Shown here piece by piece: positions 8,156 through 16,260 of a DNA stretch of 33,092 nucleotides (the first letter of the stretch is position 1; every line of letters begins with the position of its first letter). The notes under the pieces were generated by a model that saw only the letters and a program-made list of their open reading frames with translations, made no database searches and was not told where the DNA came from. Source of the stretch: Actinomadura roseirufa (GTDB lineage Bacteria > Actinomycetota > Actinomycetes > Streptosporangiales > Streptosporangiaceae); contig NZ_CAACVB010000071.1 of the NCBI RefSeq assembly GCF_900659635.1, positions 1-33,092 on the forward strand, written 5' to 3'. Made by a program: the position numbers and the translations under genes.

Positions 8156-8566
8156 CTACCGCAGGGCTTCGCGAAGCCGTCCGGCGTGCAGGGCCGCTCG
8201 TAGGCAGGCTGCCTTGTCGTCGGGGTCGCCGGCGAGCTCGGCGGCGCGGACCAGGTTCTGAGACGACTTCGCCGCCAGCTCGAACAACGCGTCCACCGTC
8301 GCGGTGAGGCCGGAGCCCTCAGCAGAGGGGGCCCTCTGGAGGGACGGCGCCTGGCGCAGCGCGCGGTGCGCTTGGACGGCTTCGCCCTCGGCCATGCCCC
8401 AGGCGATGAAGCCGTCCGGTTCCTGCTGGGCGAGTGAGGTGATGACGCGCTCGGCGTGAGCCAGGTCGTTCAGTGCGGTGTTCATGATTTCGGTGAACCA
8501 GGAGTGCCGCACCTCCTCTTGGTTTCGAGCGATGTGTTCGGGGCTCGGCTCGGTGCTGTGGGGCAT
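8156..8566 (-). CDS. small helical accessory protein, 136 aa, paralogue of the broken gene at 9399-9803
   Basis: ATG at 8566 is chosen because GGAGAG lies 5-10 nt upstream; the open frame extends further but without ribosome site. The protein is helical, Ala-rich and acidic in its first third. Its end DDKAACLRAALHAGRLREALR-like segment matches ADRVACLRAAHYAGHVHAAL in the degraded copy upstream, and the AHAERVITSLAQQ region aligns with EQIERAVRLLAES. It is therefore one of two copies of a small family in this operon. It lies 91 nt after a member of the larger paralogue family and 6 nt before the 500-aa gene. The function is unknown; it may be a partner of the larger family. Confidence 0.6.
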   Translation of the reverse strand: MPHSTEPSPEHIARNQEEVRHSWFTEIMNTALNDLAHAERVITSLAQQEPDGFIAWGMAEGEAVQAHRALRQAPSLQRAPSAEGSGLTATVDALFELAAKSSQNLVRAAELAGDPDDKAACLRAALHAGRLREALR

Positions 8567-8657
8567 GCGTGCTCTCCATGCGGTTAGGGGATGCGTTGGG
8601 GCGGCCAGGTCGTGTGCCCGCAAGGCGACGTCTCGCCGCAGACTGCTCGGGATGTAT

Positions 8658-9392
8658 TCAGGCGGACTGTGTCGGGCCGGACCTGGGGGAGGGCTGGCAA
8701 CTGGTCCGAGTCGAGCCCGGGCTGGGTGGAATGCCGGTGCCGATGTCGTGCGGAAAGTCGGCGATGGCCGAGCCCGCAGCAAGCGGCCGTTGAGGGGCGG
8801 CGGGCGCGAGCTCCTGCAGCAGCCTTGTCTCGGGGACTCCACTCCAGGCGCTCAGTGAGGTGAGGAGTGCTCGCCGCTCCCCGTCGAGTTCGGACGGCAT
8901 GAGCGGAAGCGGTGGACGTGTGGTGAGCTGGAGGTAGGCACACTCGGCCTGGTCGGCTCGTGTCACCATCCCGAGGCTGGTGTTCACCTGCGGAAAGGGC
9001 GGTGCCGGTGACAGGTGCGCCGCGGGCTCGGCGTAGGTGGGCAAGCCGGGGACATCGATCAGGAAGCATGTCTGGTCGGCGGTGTGCCATCCGATGATGG
9101 TTCCGCAGCGGCCCTCGTGGCGATCGAGCCGTACCTGGTCGCCGATCTTGTACGCCTCGGCCGATTCTTCGAGGTTGATGGCGTGGCCGGTGGTGACCGC
9201 CGCGGAGAAGTCGATCCGCTGTGATCGCGCGTAGTGCTCCAGGTCGCACATCAGCGCCCCGAGGAGGGCCTGTGCGTAGCGTCCGTCGTGTTGCAGCAGC
9301 GAGGGTTCGCTGGGGAAGGCCGTCTGCTCGTAGGCTTTCAGCGCCTTCTGACCGCGAGAGCGGCGTCGGGCCATGGCTGCGTCGGAGGTCAT
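8658..9392 (-). CDS. member A of a four-copy unknown family, 244 aa
   Basis: Shared landmarks define the family: a DLEHY helix near residue 50, a small beta-like segment YKIGDQVRL followed by GTIIGW, then APPFP, and a C-terminal helix with LSAWSG. The same order occurs in the products at 9940-10779, 10828-11661 and 11749-12525. The GDxV...G segment may be a small SH3/KOW-like barrel. There are no membrane spans. The start is uncertain: ATG 9392 is used here, but GTG 9398 directly follows the stop of the preceding degraded gene. The C-terminus is Pro/Ser-rich and poorly conserved. The gene lies in the tail of the conjugation operon, suggesting an accessory role in transfer or maintenance of the element. 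Confidence 0.6.
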   Translation of the reverse strand: MTSDAAMARRRSRGQKALKAYEQTAFPSEPSLLQHDGRYAQALLGALMCDLEHYARSQRIDFSAAVTTGHAINLEESAEAYKIGDQVRLDRHEGRCGTIIGWHTADQTCFLIDVPGLPTYAEPAAHLSPAPPFPQVNTSLGMVTRADQAECAYLQLTTRPPLPLMPSELDGERRALLTSLSAWSGVPETRLLQELAPAAPQRPLAAGSAIADFPHDIGTGIPPSPGSTRTSCQPSPRSGPTQSA

Positions 9393-9398
9393 CGGCAC

Positions 9399-9803
9399 CT
9401 ACATCAGGGCCGCGTGGACGTGGCCGGCGTAATGGGCCGCCCTGAGGCAGGCCACTCTGTCGGCGGGGTCGGTCGATCTGGAAGCGACGTTCAGGATCGC
9501 CTGAGCGACGGCCAGCACCAGTGCGGCGACGGAAGCGGCGATTTCCTGGAGTTCGACTTGGTCGACCCCGGACAGGCTCTGGGGCCAGGCGAGCGTAGGT
9601 GCCTCCGCCAGTGCCCACCACGCGTCTGAAGCTTCCGATAGTGCTGTCTGGTAGGCGGCCTAGGTCCCTTCTGGGGCGCTCTCGGCCAGCAGGCGGACGG
9701 CGCGCTCGATCTGCTCCAGGCCGATGAAGGCGGAGGTGAGCAGGGCGGGGATGGTGTCGGCAGCCTTGATCTGCTTGGTCACGTGCGCGAAGTGGCGCTT
9801 CAC
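9399..9803 (-). pseudogene. second copy of the small helical family, interrupted by an in-frame TAG
   Basis: Reading from GTG 9803 (GGAGG 4 nt upstream) gives a 134-codon frame with a single in-frame TAG at 9662-9660, codon 48. Before the stop it reads LEQIERAVRLLAES; after it, QTALSEASDAWWALAEAP and ends ADRVACLRAAHYAGHV. Both halves align with the intact 136-aa protein at 8156-8566, so the frame is real and the stop is a nonsense mutation, or a sequencing error. No start codon soon after the stop could rescue the second half. Its own end lies just before the next gene, so translation of that gene may be weakened. Confidence 0.6.
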
Positions 9804-9939
9804 GGAACCTCCGAATGCTCGCGACTGATGCTTATAGGCCGTCCATGCACTCTCTGTTGATTGAAGTTGATCAGAGTGTGATCCTCGGATCCTGATAGAT
9901 CAATCTTCGTGACCGCGTGTCCGCGACGATTTCGCTGGC
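9804..9939 (-). promoter_or_regulatory. AT-rich gap inside the operon, possible internal promoter
   Basis: This is the only longer non-coding gap in the transfer operon. It is clearly less GC-rich than its flanks and contains several GATC/TGATC words and GATTGA...TCAATC halves (about 9860-9905). On the minus strand TATAAG (9831-9836) could be a -10 element upstream of the GTG at 9803, but no well-spaced -35 is evident. Confidence 0.25.
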
Positions 9940-10779
9940 TCAGCGGCTGCGTGGCCGATGAGGTGGCTTGCCTGGAGCAGATGAGGGCCGCGACGGTGTT
10001 CTGGCTGACCGGTCTGGGAGGCCTTGCTCCAGGGAGACGGGAAATCCCTGGGCGGCGAGCGGGCCCGCTTGCGGAGGAGTGTTAGGTGCGGATGGTTCCT
10101 CTGGACGGCGAGTAGTGCTGGTGGACCTGGCCTTGATGAGGTCGGTGGCGGTCCGCGGGTCCATGCGGCTCCATCCCGTCAGTGCGCGTAACAGGGCTTG
10201 ATGGTCGCGGACGTCCTCGGGCTGAGGATGGGCTCCGCGAGCCTTGGCGCGCTCGATCTGCCTCACCGTCTGGATGATGACCTCTTCGGCTCGCAGTGGG
10301 TTGTCGATGATCCCGCGGCTGGTGGAGGTGAGGGGGAAGGGTGGCGCCGGCTCCAGGTCCGTGTCGAGGATGCGCTGGTTCTTGCTGTCGCCCATGAAGT
10401 GGACGTAGTACTCGATGGGGCCGCTATCAGGGATCAGGAGCCCGGTGACGCAGCCTCGGGTTGGGTGGCCGAGGAGTTCGGCCTCGTGGGCGGCCGGGCC
10501 TTCGAGCTGGACGAGCGAACCGATGGCAAGGGCACGGGCCTGTGCTTGTTCGCTGAAGAAGCTGGATCGTGCCCCGTCGAGGACATCGTCGAAGCTCAGG
10601 CCGCGCTGGTCGGTGTAGTGCATGAGGTCGGTCAGGAGGTCGGCGAGCAACTCGCGAGCCTGATGGTCGTTCCGCCGATGGTTCCAGGCTGTGCTCTGCT
10701 CGAAGAGGGCCTGAAACGAATCCAGAATCGTGGCTCCGAACTCGGCGAAGTCGTCGGTGTCGCTATCGGTCATGGGCAT
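9940..10779 (-). CDS. member B of the four-copy unknown family, 279 aa
   Basis: Family landmarks are present: DLMHY in the N-terminal helix, a reduced IGSLVQL segment, RGCVTGL, then APPFP and LTGWSR. It is the most diverged at the GD motif (GS instead of GD). The C-terminal 60 residues are rich in Pro, Ser and Arg and contain GFPVSLEQ, comparable to DFPQRLDTQ in member D. ATG at 10779 (MPMTDSD) is preferred over a TTG further upstream, although the ribosome site is weak. It lies 48 nt after member C. No catalytic motif or membrane segment is seen. Confidence 0.65.
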   Translation of the reverse strand: MPMTDSDTDDFAEFGATILDSFQALFEQSTAWNHRRNDHQARELLADLLTDLMHYTDQRGLSFDDVLDGARSSFFSEQAQARALAIGSLVQLEGPAAHEAELLGHPTRGCVTGLLIPDSGPIEYYVHFMGDSKNQRILDTDLEPAPPFPLTSTSRGIIDNPLRAEEVIIQTVRQIERAKARGAHPQPEDVRDHQALLRALTGWSRMDPRTATDLIKARSTSTTRRPEEPSAPNTPPQAGPLAAQGFPVSLEQGLPDRSARTPSRPSSAPGKPPHRPRSR

Positions 10780-10827
10780 TCCACGGGCTGCGTACGGTGC
10801 GGGTGGTCGTAGGTGCAAGGGATCTCG

Positions 10828-11661
10828 TCACGGACGCTTTCCCTGCTTGGGCGGCTGGGTGGGTTGGATGGGGCGGTGTTCGTCGGGCGGATCGGTGTGC
10901 TGGGACAACCTCGGACGGGCGGAAAGGGAGGGCGCCCCTGATCTGGCCTGCGAGGCGAACGGAGCAGTGCCCGAGGCGGGTGCATTCGAGGCGTGGTGGC
11001 GGAGCCGTTCGCGGATCTGACGCAGCACCAGTTCTTGTGTGCCACCCGACCACGTTGCGAGAGCCGCGGACAGACTCGTGAGATCTGCCAGGACGGCCTC
11101 GTCGATGGTGGAGCCGTCACGCTGATGCTGCGTGACCTGAGAGACGAGGTCGACGAGGGCGGCCTCGGCATGGGCGGCGCTGTCGATGACTGTCTCTGTA
11201 CGGGAGAGGACCGGCGGAAACGGTTTGGTGAGCTCCAGCTCCGCCGCCGTGACCTGGATGCGTTCGGCGACGCCTGGGACCCGGACGACGCACTCATCGA
11301 CGTCTGAACCAGGTGCGGCTCTCAGCTCGGTGATGAAGCCGCGGAGGAGCGGGTAGCGCATCGGCTTGGTATCGCCATCGGGGGACCTGCGGATCTGAAC
11401 CTCGGTCAGGACTGTGTAGTTGCCGGCTCGGTGCGTGTCGGCGAGGGCTCCTCTGTTCCTGACGAGTTCGGCCAGGACCTTGTCGATATCGAGGTTCTGC
11501 CGGTCGGCAAGGTGGACGAGCTCCCTGATCAGCGCTCGTACGAGGATCCCGGCGAGCAGTGGGCTGTCACGATGGCTGATGGTCCGCTCGGCGATCGCAT
11601 TCTGCTCGTAGGCGTCCAAAGCGAGGATCACACCAGGCGACTCGTTGGTGGGGTCGGGCAT
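10828..11661 (-). CDS. member C of the four-copy unknown family, 277 aa
   Basis: It starts at ATG 11661 with GGAGA about 7 nt upstream. Residues near 15-25 (LDAYEQNAIAER) match KAYEQTAFPSE of member A, making A and C the closest pair at the N-terminus. Further landmarks are ELVHL, the beta-like YTVLTEVQI, RGFITEL, TKPFP and LATWSGG. The central part has a charged insert with several Asp and Arg. The C-terminus is Pro/Ser-rich. It lies 87 nt after member D in the same operon. The function is unknown. Confidence 0.65.
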   Translation of the reverse strand: MPDPTNESPGVILALDAYEQNAIAERTISHRDSPLLAGILVRALIRELVHLADRQNLDIDKVLAELVRNRGALADTHRAGNYTVLTEVQIRRSPDGDTKPMRYPLLRGFITELRAAPGSDVDECVVRVPGVAERIQVTAAELELTKPFPPVLSRTETVIDSAAHAEAALVDLVSQVTQHQRDGSTIDEAVLADLTSLSAALATWSGGTQELVLRQIRERLRHHASNAPASGTAPFASQARSGAPSLSARPRLSQHTDPPDEHRPIQPTQPPKQGKRP

Positions 11662-11748
11662 ATGTGCTGTCTCCGATGGTGCTCTGGCGTGCTGCGGCCG
11701 GATGGTGAGGACGGCGATCGGACCCGGGGAGAGGTTGCTTCAGGGCTT

Positions 11749-12525
11749 TCACATGCGGTGTGCGCGCGAGTCCGGTGATGGTCGGGACTTCGGTACTGCC
11801 GGCTCGGGCTGGCGCTCGGTGAGTTGAGTGTCAAGGCGCTGGGGGAAGTCCCGGTGCATCAATGCTGGCCGTCTGGCCTTACGGGTGCTCTGTGCTTGGA
11901 CTTTGGCGGCGATCCTCGGGCCGGTTGATAGGTGGATGGCGATTGCCGAACTGCCGCTCCACAGGGCGAGGCCATCGATCAGCCGCTCCTGCTCTTGATA
12001 CAGGGCGGGTTCGGGTAGCCAGCCTTCATTCTGGGCGTGCCGGATGGTGAGGGTCACTTCGTCCAGCCGTTCTTCGGCCTCTTGGACGGTGCTGACGATC
12101 CCGGTCTGTGTCTTGATGGAGCCGAACGGCGGAGCCTTCTCGAGTTGGGCGGTCGACACCACGAGCTCGTGCCGCTCGCCGGGGATGTGGACGGCGCAGA
12201 GGACCTCGCCCCTACGGGTGATGCGTCCACCTGTGACGATGCCTCGCCACAAGGGCTTCTGGCGTGGCTGAACTTCGTCCCCGATGACGAAGCCGTGGTC
12301 CTCTGCCCGGTCGTCAGCGTAGGCGGTGCGAGCGGCGGCCATCGTCGTCGGGAAGTCGATGTGGTGGTGGTCGCAGTAGTGGATGAGGTCGGTGAGTAAG
12401 AACTGCACCCTTTCCGCCGAGGCGGGCCCCTGCTGGTCGGAGGGCTGCCCCGGGCTGTAGGCGTTGAGTACCCCGGCGACGATTTCGATCGCGTCGGCGA
12501 AGGGCGCTTCCTGCCGCTCGCTCAT
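11749..12525 (-). CDS. member D of the four-copy unknown family, 258 aa
   Basis: ATG 12525 overlaps the stop of the DUF4913 gene (ATGA), so the two are coupled. Landmarks are LLTDLIHY with DFPTTM, then FVIGDEVQP, RGIVTGG, APPFG and LALWSG. It has the clearest N-terminal helix and GD-x-V segment and may be closest to the ancestral form, being first in the operon. The C-terminal FPQRLDTQL motif recurs in member B. There are no membrane spans or catalytic signature. A DNA- or protein-binding accessory role is possible but not shown. Confidence 0.65.
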   Translation of the reverse strand: MSERQEAPFADAIEIVAGVLNAYSPGQPSDQQGPASAERVQFLLTDLIHYCDHHHIDFPTTMAAARTAYADDRAEDHGFVIGDEVQPRQKPLWRGIVTGGRITRRGEVLCAVHIPGERHELVVSTAQLEKAPPFGSIKTQTGIVSTVQEAEERLDEVTLTIRHAQNEGWLPEPALYQEQERLIDGLALWSGSSAIAIHLSTGPRIAAKVQAQSTRKARRPALMHRDFPQRLDTQLTERQPEPAVPKSRPSPDSRAHRM

Positions 12526-12938
12526 CGGACGTCCTCAGACTCGTCTTGGACGGTCTGGAGGTCGAAGTCGAGCCAGCCCAACGGGACCGGGACGAGCCTG
12601 GCTTGGTGGGGTTCGAGATGCTCGTTCTCGGTGCATTGGTAGAAGGGCCCGCGCGCTCCCAGGAGGACGGGGAGTTGGTGGTCGAGGTGGTCGCGGTACC
12701 ACAGGGCCATGCCGGTGGCGCCTTGCAGGCGCATCGCCTCCCAGGAGTACCAGAGGGCGGTCAGGCGAGAGATCGCCTCGTCGTGCCGCCACCATTCGGC
12801 GCACCAGCGGAATTCGCCGCCGAGCGTGCGCCGGTACATGGGGACGAAGTGGTGCGTCACCCAGCTGGGCAGGTCCGGGTAGAACGGCTGCGGTTTGCTG
12901 TCGGTGGCGGAGCTGTCGATTGCTTCCTGTACGGACAT
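12522..12938 (-). CDS. DUF4913 family protein, 138 aa
   Basis: The block WVTHHFVPMYRR, LGGEFRWCAEWW and ISRLTALWYSWEAMR followed by MALWYRDHLDHQLPVLL is the conserved core of DUF4913, a family common in actinobacterial mobile elements next to type IV secretion genes. The biochemical role is unknown. ATG 12938 has GGAGG 5 nt upstream and was chosen over the much longer open frame that runs antisense-like through the coupling-protein gene. It begins 26 nt after the coupling-protein stop and overlaps the next gene by ATGA. The conserved Trp and His residues suggest a compact fold, perhaps binding a ligand or partner of the coupling protein. Confidence 0.85.
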   Translation of the reverse strand: MSVQEAIDSSATDSKPQPFYPDLPSWVTHHFVPMYRRTLGGEFRWCAEWWRHDEAISRLTALWYSWEAMRLQGATGMALWYRDHLDHQLPVLLGARGPFYQCTENEHLEPHQARLVPVPLGWLDFDLQTVQDESEDVR

Positions 12939-12964
12939 GGAACCTCCAGGTCCTTCGTGCTGGC

Positions 12965-14773
12965 TTAGGGCGGGGTGGTTGTGGGTTCGTCGCGTTGGTA
13001 GTGGTGGCGGGCGGCGTCGGCGATGGCGGTGTCGGCGGCCGTGATGGCTTGGGTGATCGGTGCGGCGTATGGGCCCTGGTACCAGGGGCATAGGCGGAGC
13101 AGTGCAGGTTTGGTGCCGGTGGCCAGGAGCAGTGCTGTGCCTGTGGGCAGGGCTCTGATATCGGCGGCTTCGAGGATCTCTTGGCGGCGTAGGGAGATCT
13201 GCTCGCTGGCGCGTCCGTCGGCGTAGGTGATGGAGCGGATGGGAACGTCGTGCTGGCCGATGAGCGTGGCCAGGTCCCGGACGAGGCGTGGGGAGTCGAT
13301 GCCGGCGCCGATGAGTTTGCGGGTGGCGGCTCCCCACAGGGCGGCCATTCCGGGCTCGCCCCAGACGGTGACGCCTTGTTCGTAGCTTTGCAGGATGGTG
13401 ACGGGGATGATGCCGCGCGATCCGAGGTGGGAGTAGAGCTGGGGAAGGTCGGCGATGCGGCAGATGTTGGCGGCCTCGTCCAAGGCGACGACCAGCGGCG
13501 GGTCGAGGCGGCCGCCGGCCTGCTCGGCTCGTCGTTCGGCGGCGCGCATGGTGGTGTCGGTGAGCGCGGCGATGAGTGGAGCCGCGGCGGACAGGGATTT
13601 GGAGAGCAGGTAGAGGGTGTCGCGGGAGCCGGCGAAGGCGGCGGGATCGAAGACGGGCAGGTCGTCGTGCGGGGTGACCCAGGCGAGGATTTCCTGGTCG
13701 CGGAGTGCTTTGGCCGCGGTACGGGCGGTTTGGTAGATGCCGTCTCGGGTTTCGACGGCGCCGTTCTGGGTGCCTTTGAGGGAGGAGGCCATGAGCTGGA
13801 ACCCGGCCTGCTGGAGCAGTTCGATGGGTGTGGGGACGGCGGGTTCGTCCAGCCATTGGGCGACGTGATGGAGCGAGCGCCCGGAGGTGGCTGCGGCCAG
13901 GAAGAGCGCGCAGAGCAGGTCTTGTGCTGCCGGGCCCCACAGGTCCTTCTTCTGTCCGTCGTCGACGGTGAGGACGAAGTGTCCGGCGAGGCGGTGGGCG
14001 TCCTCGACGGTGTTCAGCCCGGCGAGCGGGTTCCACCACCAGGCTTGGGGCTGGTAGGTGATGTGCTGCGGGTCGAACAGCCAGACCTTGCCGCCGGTGC
14101 GTTCGGCGCGGACGGTCGCGATCGCCGACCACAGGTCGGCTTTGTTGCTGGTGGCGATGACCGCGCCGGGTGCCGACAGCACGTGCGGGATGGATTGGGT
14201 GGTGGTCTTGCCGGAGCGGGGCGCCATGAACGCCACCACGGTGTCCTCGAACGAGGCGAACACCGTCGGGCCACGTTGATCGCTAGGGAGAAGTACGTCG
14301 CCGAGCACGAGCCCGATGTCTTCGAAGGCGAGCTGATCGGGTGCGGTCCCGTGCAGGGACCGGCGTAGCTGAACCGCCTTGCTCGCCGTCGTCGACGCAT
14401 GGAGCGCGGCAAGACCGGGGTTGACGGCCAACGCGGCGACGGGATCCCCAGGCTGTGGAAGGCGGGCGGCGATGCGGTGCCCGGCCGTCAGAAGAACCGC
14501 GGCTGTCCCGAAACACAGTCCGGCGGAGATGAGCAGGACCAGTGGGGTTGGTGTTCCGGGCCAGGCGGCGCCGGTCCGCCGGTCCGCCAGTGCGAAAGCG
14601 AATTCGGCGCCGAAGCGCATCACCTTTCCGCCGGTCAGGGCTGCGGCGATCCGGGCGGCGGTCCAGATGAGCCCGAGGACGGCGATGGGCGTCCAGCAGG
14701 CTGCCAGGACGAGCCACCCGGCGGCCGCGTTGGAATGCCATAGCGAGGCGCGCGGTCCGAGCGCCCGGGTCAA
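12965..14773 (-). CDS. type IV secretion coupling ATPase, VirD4/TraD/TraG-like, 602 aa
   Basis: The N-terminus has two hydrophobic spans (about residues 19-46 and 77-97) that anchor it in the membrane. A Walker A APRSGKT (184-190) and Walker B LVVALDEA (428-434) frame the motor domain, with a TraG/TraD-like QSYEQG and GATRKL region later. Such proteins bring the relaxosome DNA to the secretion channel and pump it. The start is TTG 14773, overlapping the TGA of the VirB4 gene, which supports coupling; no better ATG is nearby. Its partner VirB4 gene lies directly upstream and DUF4913 follows. This is one of the two clearest pieces of evidence for a conjugation system. Confidence 0.9.
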   Translation of the reverse strand: MTRALGPRASLWHSNAAAGWLVLAACWTPIAVLGLIWTAARIAAALTGGKVMRFGAEFAFALADRRTGAAWPGTPTPLVLLISAGLCFGTAAVLLTAGHRIAARLPQPGDPVAALAVNPGLAALHASTTASKAVQLRRSLHGTAPDQLAFEDIGLVLGDVLLPSDQRGPTVFASFEDTVVAFMAPRSGKTTTQSIPHVLSAPGAVIATSNKADLWSAIATVRAERTGGKVWLFDPQHITYQPQAWWWNPLAGLNTVEDAHRLAGHFVLTVDDGQKKDLWGPAAQDLLCALFLAAATSGRSLHHVAQWLDEPAVPTPIELLQQAGFQLMASSLKGTQNGAVETRDGIYQTARTAAKALRDQEILAWVTPHDDLPVFDPAAFAGSRDTLYLLSKSLSAAAPLIAALTDTTMRAAERRAEQAGGRLDPPLVVALDEAANICRIADLPQLYSHLGSRGIIPVTILQSYEQGVTVWGEPGMAALWGAATRKLIGAGIDSPRLVRDLATLIGQHDVPIRSITYADGRASEQISLRRQEILEAADIRALPTGTALLLATGTKPALLRLCPWYQGPYAAPITQAITAADTAIADAARHHYQRDEPTTTPP

Positions 14774-16248
14774 GCGGTGCCTCGGATGGCCTGGTCGGTG
14801 TCGTACAAAGCGAACTCGGGACCCACCAGGGACAGTTCGATGGGGATGCCGAGGCGCTCACCGGTCTTGATCAGGTACTTGCCGCGTCCGGGATGGCGGG
14901 CGCCGGGCTGCCAGGAGTCGGGCGCCGACCAGGAGGTGACCAGTTGCTGCTCGGGCCCGGTGAGCGGAGTGATCTGGTGGACGCGGGCCAGTTCGCGGGG
15001 CGGCAGCCCGGCCAGGACGGTGATGGCCGACCGGTCGGCGAAGCCTTTGGCCTTGGCGCGGTCCTCTTCGGTGGCCAGGGCGTCGAGGTCGGCGAGCGAG
15101 TGGGTGATCATGATGGATGCCATGCCCTTGGCGCGGTTGAGGCGGGTCAGCGCATCGGCGTGCTCGACGAGGCCGGGGGCGCCGCGCAGGGCCCGCCACA
15201 GTTCGTCCATCACGCCGAGGTAGGAACGACGAGGCCCGGCGCCGAGGTCGGCGAGGATGGTCGCGGCGTCGACCATGCCGAATGCGTAAGCCCAGGTGCA
15301 CAGCATTGCGGCGGTGAGGAGTTTGTCTCCGGCCGCGCGGACGCGGGAGATGTCGACGCTGATCGCCGGTGAGCCCAGGTTCAGGGGGCGCGTGGTGGCG
15401 GCGTCGAAGACACCTGCCAGGGAGCCGGAGATGAGCAGGTCGAGGGTGAACACCAGATCACGGGTCTGGGCACGGTAGGCGTCCTCGGTGTCGGTGCGGG
15501 TGGCCGATCGCAGCTCGGCCGGCCCTTGTTCCAGGATGCGCAGGACGTCGACGACGGTCGGTTCGTGGTCGAGCCGTTCGTCCAGGAGGTCGATGGCCCG
15601 TCCCAGGACGACTTCCTCGGCGTTGGTGATGCGCGCCTCACGCACCAAGGTCGCCAGCGCGAGCAGCAGTGACAGCCGCCGGGAGCGGACCTCCCAGCGC
15701 AGCGTCTCGGCATCGGCCCCCGTGAGACGGCGCCGGGCTTCGTCCAGGGGTCCGGCGTCCAGGGGGTTGATGCGGTCGAAGCCGCGCCCGACCCGGATGA
15801 CCTGCCCGCCGAGGTACTCGACGAGGATCGTGTAGTCCGGCTTGGTGTCGCCGAGGATGATCGGCGTCGTGCCCGTCGCGACGGCGCCGGTCACCAGGCG
15901 CTTGACCAGGGTGGACTTGCCGGTGCCGGGCTGGCCGAGGACGAACATGCCCGGGTTGGTGACCAGCCCTTCGCGCAGCCAGGCGAGGGGATCCAGGCAG
16001 ACGACCTCTCCCCACAGCTGGTGGCGTCCGACCGGGGTGCCTGCGGTCGGGGTGCCCGACCCGGCGGTGAACGGGTAGAGGCCGCAGACCTGGCTGGTGG
16101 TGGCCTGAAACTCCGGCGCAGACTCGACGTGCGAGGCGCGTCCGGCTCCCGGGTGACGCCAGCCCCACGGTGGCCCGAGAGCCTCGGCCATGGCCTGAGA
16201 CTCGACGCTGGGCGGGCGCGTTGCTGGTCGCGTGGTTCGGTTCTGCAA
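14770..16248 (-). CDS. VirB4-like type IV secretion ATPase, 492 aa
   Basis: A perfect Walker A GQPGTGKST (105-113) and Walker B YLGVMDELW (Asp348, Glu349) bracket the ATPase core. LGDTKPDY and RINPLDAG after Walker A are typical of VirB4/TraC-type motors. It is shorter than Gram-negative VirB4 because the long N-terminal domain is absent; the separate SCO6880-like protein encoded just before it may supply that part. TTG 16248 follows GGAGGT by about 4 nt, so the start is TTG. It lies 12 nt after the upstream gene and overlaps the coupling-protein gene. The ATPase powers assembly of the transfer channel at the inner face of the membrane. Confidence 0.9.
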   Translation of the reverse strand: MQNRTTRPATRPPSVESQAMAEALGPPWGWRHPGAGRASHVESAPEFQATTSQVCGLYPFTAGSGTPTAGTPVGRHQLWGEVVCLDPLAWLREGLVTNPGMFVLGQPGTGKSTLVKRLVTGAVATGTTPIILGDTKPDYTILVEYLGGQVIRVGRGFDRINPLDAGPLDEARRRLTGADAETLRWEVRSRRLSLLLALATLVREARITNAEEVVLGRAIDLLDERLDHEPTVVDVLRILEQGPAELRSATRTDTEDAYRAQTRDLVFTLDLLISGSLAGVFDAATTRPLNLGSPAISVDISRVRAAGDKLLTAAMLCTWAYAFGMVDAATILADLGAGPRRSYLGVMDELWRALRGAPGLVEHADALTRLNRAKGMASIMITHSLADLDALATEEDRAKAKGFADRSAITVLAGLPPRELARVHQITPLTGPEQQLVTSWSAPDSWQPGARHPGRGKYLIKTGERLGIPIELSLVGPEFALYDTDQAIRGTA

Positions 16249-16260
16249 GGGACCTCCGGT

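Noticed and set aside
8584..9621. 345-aa minus-strand frame overlapping member A and the small pseudogene
   Set aside because: Arg/Pro-rich out-of-frame reading; the other frames show paralogue alignment and are the real ones.
12939..14132. Upstream extension of the DUF4913 frame as a 536-aa protein
   Set aside because: The extension is an Arg/Pro/His-rich shadow of the coupling-protein gene; the real start at 12938 has a strong ribosome site.
13250..14368. 372-aa plus-strand frame across the coupling-protein gene
   Set aside because: Gly/Glu/Val-rich antisense shadow with no recognisable motif, lying over a clear VirD4 gene.
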